Assembly (NCBI GenBank): GCA_964200185.2
Contig: CAXNAD020000016.1
Span: forward strand, 1-47,472
Reading direction: 5' to 3'
DNA: 47,472 nucleotides
Source of the DNA: Choristocarpus tenellus KU-1152
Taxonomy: Eukaryota > Phaeophyceae
Shown: in pieces, positions 22,747 to 35,100 of the stretch
How the letters are laid out: each line of letters opens with the position of its first letter
How positions within the stretch are numbered: the first letter of the stretch is position 1
The notes under the pieces: generated by a model
The model's input: only the letters and a program-made list of their open reading frames with translations
Told to the model about the DNA's origin: nothing
Database searches by the model: none
Translations under genes and position numbers: made by a program

Positions 22747-23134
22747 ATGGATGTGGGTAGTAGGGAGAGGGGTAAATCCCCACCTCCTGCGAAGCTCTGG
22801 AATACATTCCGCGATGGGAATGGGACAACGGCACCGCCTGTTAGCTCTAGGCGTCTATCCAAGGTGATCCTTAACATTCGGGGTGACAGAACGTTTTGAT
22901 ACCTCTGATGCACTCGTTTGAACCTCACCTCTTCAGGAAACAATCAATCTAAGCTAGCCCTATCGACATGGAAGGCTTTCATCAGCACCCTCCACGTGTC
23001 TGGTAGCCTGTCTTTGACGTCCTCGCTTTTCGTCCGCAAATGCCTGACCTCGCTCGAACTTCGTCGGTGGAACCAACCAACTTCAGGCAATTGGTCAAGG
23101 TGGACCTAATGGAGATGAACAGGAAGGGCGACAG
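22747..23134 (+). other. N-terminal exons 1-2 of the coiled-coil gene
   Basis: Exon 1 (22747-22863) encodes 39 residues starting MDVGSRERGK, rich in Pro, Ser and Arg, and ends AAG|GTGATC. A 143-nt intron ends TGGTAG. Exon 2 (23007-23134) reads PVFDVLAFRPQMPDL then SSVEPTNFRQLVKVDLMEM and ends in phase 2 at GACAG|GTGAAC. Frame and phase fit, and the peptide looks like real coding sequence. No family is recognised. An upstream non-coding or coding exon cannot be excluded, because exon 1 is also open upstream to the stop at 22708, next to an AG. Confidence 0.55.
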
Positions 23135-26100
23135 GTGAACAAGATTAGAAATGAAGAAGTAGCCATCGAGTAATTTATTGAAACACGGGCTGCCCCCCGA
23201 TATTTGCTTGATCTTGGATCGAACCGAGGATTATCATTTGTATGGGTAGTGAGGAACTCATGACATCCACTTTATTCTTGAGCGGGGTGGGATTGCCCCT
23301 TTGTCTGCGTATCCAAACCAGAGTTGTGTTCTTCACATCTTTCAACGAGCGGACCTTCGTTTAGTTGTTTGAACTGTTGGTTGCAAAAGCTTGAAGGAGG
23401 TTCTTTTTTGTTGGGAGGGTGCCGAGGAAGCTAAAAAGATGGAAAAAATAGGGTGCTCTCACTGTTGGGGATTGATGGCCTAACCACTAGCGTTCATGAT
23501 AAGGCTAGAAAGTTGTCGCTTTAAATCTATTGCCTGCCTTCATGACCCAATTCTCCCCGTTACTATACCTGCGGATGTGAACCGTTGCGTTCTACAGCTC
23601 ATCAACTTGTGGGGAAATACTATTCTCATTATAACAAGCCTTGATTATCGTTATGTACGAAATATAGATGTTGCTCGTCTGTGTGCAATCTAACTCTCTT
23701 TGTCGGTCCATGGCAAGGCTCATGAGTCAACAAAGTGTCCAGAATCGTTTGTTGTAGAAGTGTTCGTCCAACAACCCCGTCGGCAAACCGGCAAATATTT
23801 TTTAAATGGCTTCCAAGTGAAGTGTATAGTCTCAGGTACAAACGAAGGGGTGATATTATCAGACTTTCGATACATTCAAAACGGTTGTGTAAATCGCACC
23901 CTCTTACGCTCTTTCTTAAGTTGAAACTTACCAACTTTTGTCAGGGTATCAATGAGGAGCTGGTGGAAGAGCTTGTCCAGACCAAGGGACACTTGGCGGA
24001 AAAAGACTACCATCTGAAACAGCATGCAAAGAAGGCAAGTACCCTCATGTGCTTACTGCAACCTTGAGAGGATGGAAACCCGCTGTTATTCAGTGGATCG
24101 CATGAGTACAATGTCTTGCCTTCAACTGCAGATACAAGCTATGGTCACAGGAGGGTGAAGTACAGTATGTCAAATATTGATTACACTAATAAGTTTGTGC
24201 TTCTTGATTGTTGGATTTGAATTACTTGTATTTTAATGGTTAGGTGTGGTGATACCATGAAGCTGTAATAATAGCATGTTTTGTGTAACTGTTACGACTC
24301 TTAGGACCTATGTTTGATTGTGTTTTCGCGTTTTGAACTTCGTTTCACAAGTTCTGCCTTACAGGTGTAGGGTGCATACTGTAGCATTGATTTATTGGAA
24401 AGATTCTTGTGCACTGCACTAAAAATTGTGCCGAGGGCAATCACATCGATACCTTTTCTCCCTTCAGCCAAATATTCTCCAAAGTATTAGTCTTACATTG
24501 TTCTCATTTTCTATTCCTGAAACGTTGACTGGCTACAGAAGAGGTACCTGCAATGCTTGACAAAAGGTACACTGCGCATACAGCTTTATAGAAGAAAATG
24601 GTGTTGTGTGCCCTGTAGATGGCAAGAGTATTTTGAAAATGGTAATGATGGATCAAGAACCAAAACAGTGAGTCTGAACTTGATTGTACAGCCCACTCTA
24701 CAGTTTCCGGGTGGGGTTGTGTTCAGTAGTCCCACCTCTCAGTCCCGCCTCTCGATATGCATCCTTCCCTATTTTGTTTTTGTTATCATACTGTCAATGG
24801 TGTCAATCCCAGGTGAAGATCCTCCAGGATTCTGTGAACGAGCTGAAAGAGAAGGGTAGTGCACTGGAGGAGGGGAAAGTACACTTGGAGGATGAGAATG
24901 GATGCTTGACCTCTCTGGTAGGAGAGCTCAGGAATCAGATGGAGATGTACAAACAGGTTAGCCTCCCAATATCTTTTTTTTTTGCTACGGTGGTGAGGAA
25001 ATTTCATTGGTTATTTTCATTGGTTATTTTCCAGTATAATAGATTACGGGGTAGGATCATGTTGTGTTTTGAGAAGTTACTCACTGACCTGTGTCTCGCA
25101 GCAGTATCCCTGTTAGCTTTTTCACCTTGTTTGAAATTGGCAGAAGAGGTTTGTAGTGTGTACAGGGGAAAAACACCATCAAAGGTGGTAGTAGTGTATG
25201 GTCAATGGAAACAAGTGTTTCATGAATGGCAGTTGTGCCAAAGAAACTGTGTAGAAGAAGGGTGAATGCCCATGCACTACTGGCTCTTTAATGTTTACTT
25301 TTTTTGTTATCTTGTCATCTTTTTTTTTTGTCTTGTTTATTTCAGGGATGTGTGATGAGTGATGCTAGGATGGATGGACTGGAGTTGAGTCTGAGTTTCC
25401 TTTTTCCCTTGTGACCTTCATGGTGCTGGTGGTATTGATGACGATCTGACCTTGATATTAGGTGCTATCGAGTAGGGTCTTGGTCTTGTCTGCCCCTCTT
25501 GGCTACAGTGAGTTTTCCTCTTTCATTTCTGTTATTTTTTGTTCATTTGTAATTATGTATTTGAAGTTTTCCTGCTGTTCCTCTGGCTACATGTTGTCCT
25601 CGGGCATGAGACCCCTCCAACCACTGCGAAGAAGTAATATAATAGATTATCAAAGAGCTCTACTAGAAAAAAGTAATGCTGATATTCTGTTGCCAAAATC
25701 GATTTCTCTTGTTGTCTTGCTGATACAAGCTGCTGTCAGAATTGATTCTGACCATGTAAAACCCAGGCAGTATTGGGTGGTGTGTGTTGTGTGTGTATTT
25801 CCTTCCGAACACAGTGAGTAGTCCTATCATAACTAGTCCTGTCATAGTTACCTCAATGATAATACAGTGAGTAATCTTATGATAGTTTCCTCAGTGACAT
25901 TGAATTGGCACTTTCCACCCTCCCTAAAGCGTTGGAGATATGCATGTTAATGATTCATGGTGGTAACTCTTTGTTGGGTTATTTGTAAACACTGTCTTAG
26001 GGGCAAGAGTATGAGATGTTTGAGGACCAGCGTCGGGAGGCAGACGCACGTATCTTGATGCTTCAGGATGATCAGAGTCTTCTTACAGACAGGTACTGTT

Positions 26101-29100
26101 GATGTAATTGTGTTGCTGCGTGATTTTGATGTATTTGTTGTTGATTGGATTGTGATCATTTTTATGTTTATCACTTCAACTTGGTGGTGTGTACTACCCA
26201 TGGTAACAGAGCTTGGCAATCAGTAGATTGAATCTGTGGTATTTTTTCTATGCCAACATGCTTTGTTGATATTTTAGTGTATAACTTGGCCATACATCTC
26301 GCTACATTTTGGTGTGAGTTTCATCTTATTGTCCTCTACAAGATCTTCAACTAGGGCTGTGGCATGATAAACATCTTGCAGAGAACCAATAGGTTAATAT
26401 TTTATTTTTGGGGGTTGTTGGTCATGCTGTCTGCATTCTGTTACTCTTTTGGGAAATAACTGCTCCATTTTGCAACCTGTTAATATATTTTTGTAAAATA
26501 CCTTTTACATTGTTTTTTATTGCCTGACTTGAGAAAGTGGTATGCTAGTACCACAGCATTATCCAAAATGTCATTCAAATACATAATCCATGTGTTGAGT
26601 ATGGATAGACCCTTGGTCAACTCTCCCCCCTCCACTTTTTATAGACCGTCCTTACTATTTTTATTGTTAAACATAATAATAACATATTTTCCATTTGATG
26701 GCGGTTGGGTGAACTGTATTGTACTCTACAGACTCAGAGGCGTTTATGCACTGTTGGGCAAGGAGGGAGATGATGAGGATGACAGTGACACTGGTGCCAA
26801 ACACCAAAGTGTCATCTCCCAACTGGTGCAGCTACAAGAATATGCACGTGACACTGAGGTGGGCATTCACTCATCAGCATACAGTTGTAGTTCAACTTGT
26901 GCCCCAAGTGTACAGTAGCTCTTGAACAGAGTGCTTACCAAGGTTAAACGGACTTTCAAAAAGATGGGTGCGATTTGACTTGATCATTGTGCAGTTTTAT
27001 ACTGCTGTAGTGATGACGTGGATACAACCTAGTAGAAGTACAGCATTATTTCATATATTTTATCTCTGTGACCCAGAATTGTCACTTTTTTTGTTAATCC
27101 TGGAATATGTGGAATGGTAACAAGTATGATTGATGGCACAATTTGGCAGGTGACAAGTAAGGAGGATGGGGAGAGCAACAGTATGAGGTTAAGTTCTCTT
27201 GTAGGGTTATTTTTGATGTATGTTGGTGTGGTGATAGATGCATGTCCATCATGTGCAACTACAGCTTCGCAATGGATGGACATGTGATTTGACTTTTCCC
27301 ATAAACAGGTGAAGCTTTCTGAGACTGAGACTAGACTGGAGGAGGCAAATGCAAAGTTGCAAGGTGCAGAAAGTGATTTGGAGGAGGAGCATGCTAAGCT
27401 TGAACAAAAGCACACCAAGCTTGAGCAAATGGAGAGAAAAGTGAAGGAGATGGAATATCTTCATGGTGAAGGCAAGTTAGTATGTTGGAAGCAATGCTGT
27501 AATGTGAGTACTATTTACTCACTAGAATGTACAGCTACAGTTTGATTTAATGGTCCGATTGAGTGATTAGGAATGTGCGTGCCTGTTATGATTTTATGTG
27601 GTATATTTTTGTACCATGTTGGGTCTCTGTTCTGTTGCTTCAATTAGTTTTGATGATGGGGTATGTTACTACATGATGAGTATATATTTGACATCGCTAA
27701 GAGCAAAGTATACGGTACAGAACGGGTTGTGTATAGCCTCAAGAAGTGGAATCAGAAGGAGATGTATCTTGCTTTTCATTGTTTCATGTGTCCTTTATGC
27801 TGTGTTTGGACAGTCAATATTTGTTTTGGTGTTAAGGTCACCCCACATCATGCATGGGATTGTGTTGGTGTTGTCTTGGAGTGTTGAAGTGGTGCCAACA
27901 TGGACAAGACATGAGTGAACCTTGACTTTGTAAATTTACTATGTACTTTGGTGTGATACTTGGTGCCCTTTTACAGCACAATATGTGCCAGGCTGTGATT
28001 GAGTTGAGTGACAATAATTTATTAATATTTTTCCAATGTATAATGCGCAGGTTGGTGTGACAATGGGTTGTCATGATTACATTATCATAGACATACCTTG
28101 TTTTCTGTTTGAATTTTGATCTCCCCTGTTGAGCAGCAATATCCCAAGCATCAGAGCAAGCCAGAAAATGTGAAGCAGACCTGACTGCCAGAGCTGAGGC
28201 CGCAGAGCAAGTCAACAGATGTGCCAAGGAGGAGCAGGAGTCCTTGGCAGTAACCCTTAAGAGTTTGGAGGGAAGTATGCAGGCTGCAAAATTGGTGTGG
28301 CACAACACAGAGAGGACGAAGTTGGATGAGATCTCACATCTTCAGAGTCAACTACGCACCTCTGAAACTGCTCTAATGGAAGCCCATGGGCAGCAGCAGA
28401 CCCTGGAGAGGGCTTTGAATGAGCTTGAGGGGCAGTTGGAGACACAGCGAGTAGTGGAAAATGATGTCAGAGGGGTCCTGGCAAGGCAAGAGACTGAGCT
28501 AAGAGAGCTTCAGGACCAGATCGATGTAAGGGAAAAGACCCTTAAAGATGCTCAGGAGCATACTCAGGTTAAGCAAGAGGCCCTGGAGGAGGCTGTGAGG
28601 GGACTGGAGGGTCGACTCGAGGCCCAGATGGTGGTGGAAAAGGAAGTCAGGCAAGCTCTTCAAAAGAGCAAGGGTGAGCTTGCAGAGCTTCAGAGAGAAG
28701 TTGGGGTCACAAAGGAGGCCCTTCAAGAGACAAGGAAGCAGGCCCAGGGGCAAGAGAAGGAGTCACAAGAGGCTTTGGTTCACTTGGAGAAGACACTGGA
28801 GGCCTCAAGAGAGGGTTGTGCAGAGGTTGAACGAGCGCTGGGTGAGAGGGAGCAGGAGGTGGCCCTGTTGAAGGACAAGGTGGAAGCTGCTTGTGAGGCA
28901 GAGCGTGAAGCAATTAAGGACAAGGGTATGCATTTGGTTCAAGTTACGGAGATGGAGGAGAGGATGAGGACAGTGGAGGAGTCTAGGAGAGTTCTCGAAG
29001 AGGAGCTGACGGTTGCTAAGAATACCTTGGTGGGGGTGAAGGGTAAGGTGGAGGCTGCTGAGGCTGCAAAGGAGGAGTCTAGGAGAGCGCTTGAAGAGGA

Positions 29101-32100
29101 ACTGATGGTTGCTAAGAATGCCTTGGTGGGGGTGAAGGGTAAGGTGGAGGCGGCTGAGGCTTCAAAGGTGGAGGCTGAAGAGGCTTGTGTGATGCATGGA
29201 CAGAAGGTCACAACACTACAGAATCAGGTTTGAAAGCTGACTGCATTGCTTTTCAAGTCTGATACAATAGACAAGCTATGTAGTTTTTGTTATGGAGATG
29301 AAACTTCGAGATACTTCCAGCTTCATTTTGTTGCTATTAATGTTTATTATTTTAACCTTTGTGGCAAGTATGTTGTACACTATTTTAATGCTTGACTTTA
29401 CCTGGCATTCCATTTTTAGATATTCTAAGTGAAGCATCCCAAAGTTTTAATTCCCATATTCTTTCTTACCAGTTTGGTGGCGAACATGCGATGATAAAAT
29501 TTTCCGCAGAAAATGGTGCATTAATTTCGGAAAAATCAATTATTGAATCATTAATTATGCTTTAAACGTCCAGGAGCATCTGCTATATTCACATCACATA
29601 AAGGATGAGAGATGAGAGAGCTTTTGAAAAAAGTTTCATAAGATCCATAGTGTTAATAGTTGTACAGTAATAGACAATTAAGCGGTGTCTTTGGCAAGGG
29701 TTAGGGTTAGGGTTAATTAGAATATGTTTTCGTGTCTTGTTACCATACTTGTAGAGTGATGAGCATGCTTTTGGACTATGCCTTCCTGGGGTGTGGCAAC
29801 ATAGTATTTGGGTTTTGTATGAGGTGGGGTACATGGTGTGAGGTTATTGTTTTAAGCAAAGCGTGTATTGGAGCCTATTTATTGAGTCAAGATGTTCGTA
29901 GTCTCTTTGCAACACAATTAGAAGGTACAATATATTCTTAGCAAGTAGTGAGTGCTATGGTTGTATGGCCATGACAAGTGATGCATGGTCAATCTGACCA
30001 ATTTCTAGGAAAGGAAATTTCCATCAGAAATCCCTGATTGGTCTCAAGGAAGAACTGGCTGTGTTGATATTGTTCCTGCATGTTAGGCTGTCAAAATTTT
30101 GGTGTGGAAAAAATTCAAATGGTTTTTTAAGTCTTTTGATATTCTGGTCAGTAGGGGAAAAGATCTCCCACAAAAATTGGCGAGATTGAACTTTGTATTT
30201 TTGACATTTGTTTGTACATGCCTTGATTACAACCCACACATAACCATCTCCTTGCAATTGTGGGATTCTTAGTATGTGTTGTTGGACTCTCCCCTAGCTG
30301 CCTTTGGAGAGCCTTGAAACCATGCTGCCAGTGGTTGGGATTAATAACAATGATGCTTATGATCCCCCCTATTATAGATAGATTCATACTCTCCTGCGGT
30401 GTATGTTAGGGTTAGGGGAAGAATGCAAGAAGAAGGTACTCGGCATCCACAAACGCCATCCCACACTGGTCCCTATTATTTGTTCTGGCATTGCATTATG
30501 TGATTATGTTGCTACCTTAAACTTGATCACATGTGTTGCAATGTATTGTTGATGAATGTTGATGCTGCTGCTCTTGTTGTAGGTGGATGCCGGACAGGCA
30601 GAGCTTACTGCAACTGTCAGCTCATTCCAGGAGCAGTTCAATAGCATGGCACAGGAGACAAGAAAGTTAGAGAGGGAGCGTGATACACTCACCAAGCAGG
30701 TACAGGCGGCTGTACGGCAACGGAACCTTCTCAAGAAACAGGTGGGGGTCATGATGATGTCATTGATCTGTCCCTTTCCTTTACCCCTCTCTGCCATCTT
30801 AAATAATCATTTCTAACTTCCTCTGTTAGAAGTATTCTTATGACACCAATCAATAGTGTGGACGGACCTCTTATCTTTAAGCCTATTGGTGGGCATTTTG
30901 TCCCCAATTGCTGTGAAGTTGACTTCAAGTATTATTACATGAACGGTATGAGGTGAAATGCTGAAAATACCAATCTACACCTTGTGTTAACTCAGGTAGA
31001 GATTCACGTCAAAGGCATTGAGGAACAAGCAATTTCCCATCATGAACAGGTCAGCATACCCTCTTCACTTTATTTCTCCACTTTCTATATATTTATTATT
31101 TATTGTTGCTTTGGTCCTTGATGCTGTTTGGTGGCCAGTGTATTTTTTTGCTCAGGTTTTACATATCAGGGATGAAGGACAAGACTTTTGGTGTGAAATT
31201 TTTCTGAGAGTAATTCTCGTTTTTTGTTATGAATTTGTTATGCATATCCCAATATCCTACACTCATCTGTGAAGGTATGGTTATTTTGTTGCCTAGTTTT
31301 GGTTTAGAAAAAAGCAGTAACGTCTCTTCCTTAACAGTAAAGCAGGCTAGTTTTTGTAGGAGAGATTTGATCTTGTCTGCCTGTCTACAGTAGTTTTTTT
31401 TTGTTGGTTGTGATAGACATGTACAACTTGTTTTCAGCCTCGAAACCCCCGGAGTGTTCAATAGGTGTTTTTCTTTTACATCTCATGCCATACTGCTTCT
31501 TATGTGTGATGTGTTCTTAAAAGGTGAAGAAGGCAGAGGTGCTAAAGGCTAAGCTGGAGGAGGAGCAACATCTCCGAGCAAGAGAGGTGTGTACTGGGGT
31601 TGGCAATGTAATTTATGTTTAGTTTGTGGTGTATAGTTGTAGTGATTGTACAATCTTGAGGTTTACACCCTTTGGCATTATATCTTGCCTGTTTAATCTG
31701 TGCATTTAATTCAATATTTTTTGTATCTCTCTCTCTCTCTCTGTCTCTCTCAATGCACTACTGCAAACATGTGCTTACTATAGTCAATTCCAACAAAGAT
31801 GGTGGTTATGGTGGTGATGACACTTACATACTAATTGTGCTTGTGTGCTTGAATGATGAGATTGCAGCACTGTGTTTGTGAAAAGGGGTTAGGGGCACTT
31901 TGGTGTTGTATTGTAGCATTTGTCCACAATGCATGAGTTCTTATTATCACAGGATAGTGTCGTTTTTGCTTGAATTGTGGTGTAGTGGGCAAGATGGGTA
32001 CGTGAAATAGTGGCAAGTGTATTGGATAAGCTGTGCCCCTGTTTTACATCAGTTGTATGTTTTGGATAATTTTTTACATGCAATGTATGGGCATGTAGGC

Positions 32101-35100
32101 CATTCCTGGTGTGGATGTGTTCTTGACAAGGTATCCAACAGAGTTATTGAGAGTATTCAAGCCTTTACAGTATTGACTTGTATACTATCTGGAGGACTGA
32201 CTGGTACTGTAACATACATGTCAGTGCATTGGTTGTGAAGCTCTGTCAAACCTGTGATGGGTACATCATCCCACCCTGACCACAATGGTAAAAGCCATAC
32301 TGTGTTTGTTGATTCTTGATTCATTCTAGATACAAGTGGTGCACTAGGTGTTTTGTACATGGTAACATTTTTTGTGATCTCAGTTGAGGGTTTTTCAATT
32401 TTTCAATGCTGTAACTCCGCAATAGAGCTGTCTTTAGTCTACCTGATCAAGCTGGCTATATTGATGACACAAGCACACAGATTTGTTTGATTATTTTTTT
32501 TATCACTTCATTTCTAGTTGTATTGTTGTGTTGACATGTGGTGACCTTGCTGTCTTCTTTTTTGTTAAGTCAAAGAAGATTGAGATCAAGAGCAACCAGC
32601 TTGCTGAGGCCCTGGAGCTGAGGCTAAAGGAGGTAAGGGCATGTATAATGTTGGTGTGGTGTGGTGTGGTGCAATCAATCTCTCTTTTTTGTAAATCCCC
32701 CTTTTGGATGTAAGGGATGTAAGTAAATATTATTATTATTATTATGGACCCTTTAACCTGCTCGAGGTGTTTGTCATACCAAGTGTACTATACTCCATGT
32801 TACATCGATTTCAAGAGCAATAATTTGGATAAGTATCAAAAAGCTTTTTATTTGCTTTCAAATGTAGTGTTAATATTAAATATTAACTATTAACTATTTC
32901 TGGTGCTGACATAACAGTGTTAAGCAGTTGTCCAAGTACCATTGTCATTGTTCCATATCATCTGTGAAACCCTATTCTCTAGATGTGACAATAAGACAAT
33001 AATGTAGGCAACATTCCACAAATATTGTTTTCTTTTTTTAGCTATGTGCATTGAATTGAGGCGTTGTGTAACTCCTCTACTGTACAGGACATGTAATGGT
33101 AAGGTAGCCAGTGTCGCATGTAATTGGAGGTGTGTTTGAACTGCCTACTACATGTTAGAGATTGTTGTTCTTGGGTGGATGTGGATGTAGATGTGGGCCA
33201 ATGTTGTTTTGAATGTGTTCTTTGTCATATCCCTTTCACTCACAGGAAAAAGAAGTGCAAATCCTCAACAAGAAGCTGGCTGATGCAGAACAGCTACTGA
33301 CAGAGAAGGTGAACACACAGAACACACAGCATTTACTAGTTAATTGACTTATTTGTTGGGGGGGGTTGATCATGGTAATGCTTTCTGGGTGTGTACTGAG
33401 CTAGGTGTGATTGTTTCCTTTCAACTCCTAGGTGGTGATTGAAGTACACGTTTTTTTAGTGTTTCTAATAAAATATATATAAATATAAATATATATAGCA
33501 GGTCTGAAGAGTGTCCCAACCTCTTACCTTTTTGTCCCCTTCCTTTTCCTCTGTGGTGTTCACTTGTGGTGTGTGTTAATAAAAAGACTGAGGCTTCTGC
33601 ATACCTGTCTTCACAGCTTGCTGGGGCTCAAGATCAGCACCTTCAGAAGGTGAGATTGGTTGTATTTGATCAAAGTTTGTGGATGCAGGTATTGCCATGT
33701 GCCCTGATACCTTGTTGACCAATAGATAGCCTTACATACTCTCTGTATACCGTTGAGTTAGAATCACTCTTATTTTGGTACAGTCACTGAAAGAAGCAGG
33801 TGGAAATAGTTCATAGTCTCAATTGTGAACAGGAGAGTGCATCAGTTCATTATTGATTGATAAAACTGCAAAGAGTGAAGAGACCAACACAGGCTTACCA
33901 TAAATCTGAGAGTTATTACAACCAACTTGGTATCTTTGATGGTGTCAACCCCCCATTGGTTGGCCTTGCGTTTATGTTGACATTCCTCTTAGGTTAAGAG
34001 ATTGGAGATGCTAGAGAGTGAGCTCTGCAAGGTAGAGAAAAAACAGGCAGAGGAGGTGAGATTTGAAATATATATAGTAGTTGAAAATGGTAAAAAATAT
34101 GTTGGATTCTCAATAGGACTTGGGAATGAGATTGGAAAGAGAGGGAAGAGGTCTGAAGTAGAAGGAGGGGCAGGTGTAAGAAGTAGTGATAGTATCCATA
34201 GCATGGTTAACCAGGTATCCAAGGGCAGGACCAGTGGCAGCGAGGGCTATTGTGATACATCCTTGTACAGACAGGATGCGATGTACCCACCTATTGTCTT
34301 GAAGTGTCACACTGCAAGTGTAATGGATAGTTGTTTTTTGTTCAAGAAGGGTTAGATTCGTATGATGTGTACATTGTGATTCATTTTATTGGATTATTTT
34401 CTAGGGGGTCCAAGTATGCTTTTCAATGTACATTGTGCTTGGATGAGGAATGTACAGGCCCTGGTTTAGAGTATATTGACCTCACTTCTTGAACATTTTA
34501 GAGGCACTGTTCAAAATTGATGCCGATTTTAGAGCAAAGATGACTTCATTACATCGTGTAATACAATTCTGGGATAACTGTGTAAGTTGATAGGCTGTAA
34601 ATGAAGGTGTCGTGTTCATAGTGCTCAAAGATTGTTCTTCTTTGATGGGGTGTGCTTCGAAATGGGTTGTTTGTAGTTGAGAGGACAAGTGCTGGGGTGT
34701 GAGAGATGTGTTGGGGTGTCTGCGTAAGGAATTAGTTTCAGTATCCCTGAGGCCATCCTGCCCTGCCCTTGCAACTTTTTGTCAGATTCATTGTAAGTAT
34801 TCATGTCCTTCGTGTGTATAATACACAGAACAAACATGTGGTATCTGAAGCCTGTTGGAAGCATGCCATCACAATTGGGGGGGGGGAGGGGGGGGATTTC
34901 AAGTCNNNNNNNNNNAAACAAACACTTTGTGTGTTTCTGAGGCGGTCTGGACCTCACCCAGCAGGGGGGGGGGGGGGGGGGGGGGGGGATTTCAAGTCAT
35001 GATGGGATTCAGACTTGATGCAATCTTCAATACACCTCAGTTCCTGTCCCCAACCTTTTTTTCCCCCTGTTGTAATCTATTTTGTTGATCCATACCATTC

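Noticed and set aside
25459-25507. Possible extra exon (GTGCTATCG to GGCTACA before GTGAGT)
   Set aside because: It has both splice signals, but it ends in phase 1 while the next exon starts in phase 0, and its peptide is not coiled-coil-like.
34769-35088. Gly-rich open frames spanning the gap
   Set aside because: Produced by poly-G runs and Ns inside an intron.
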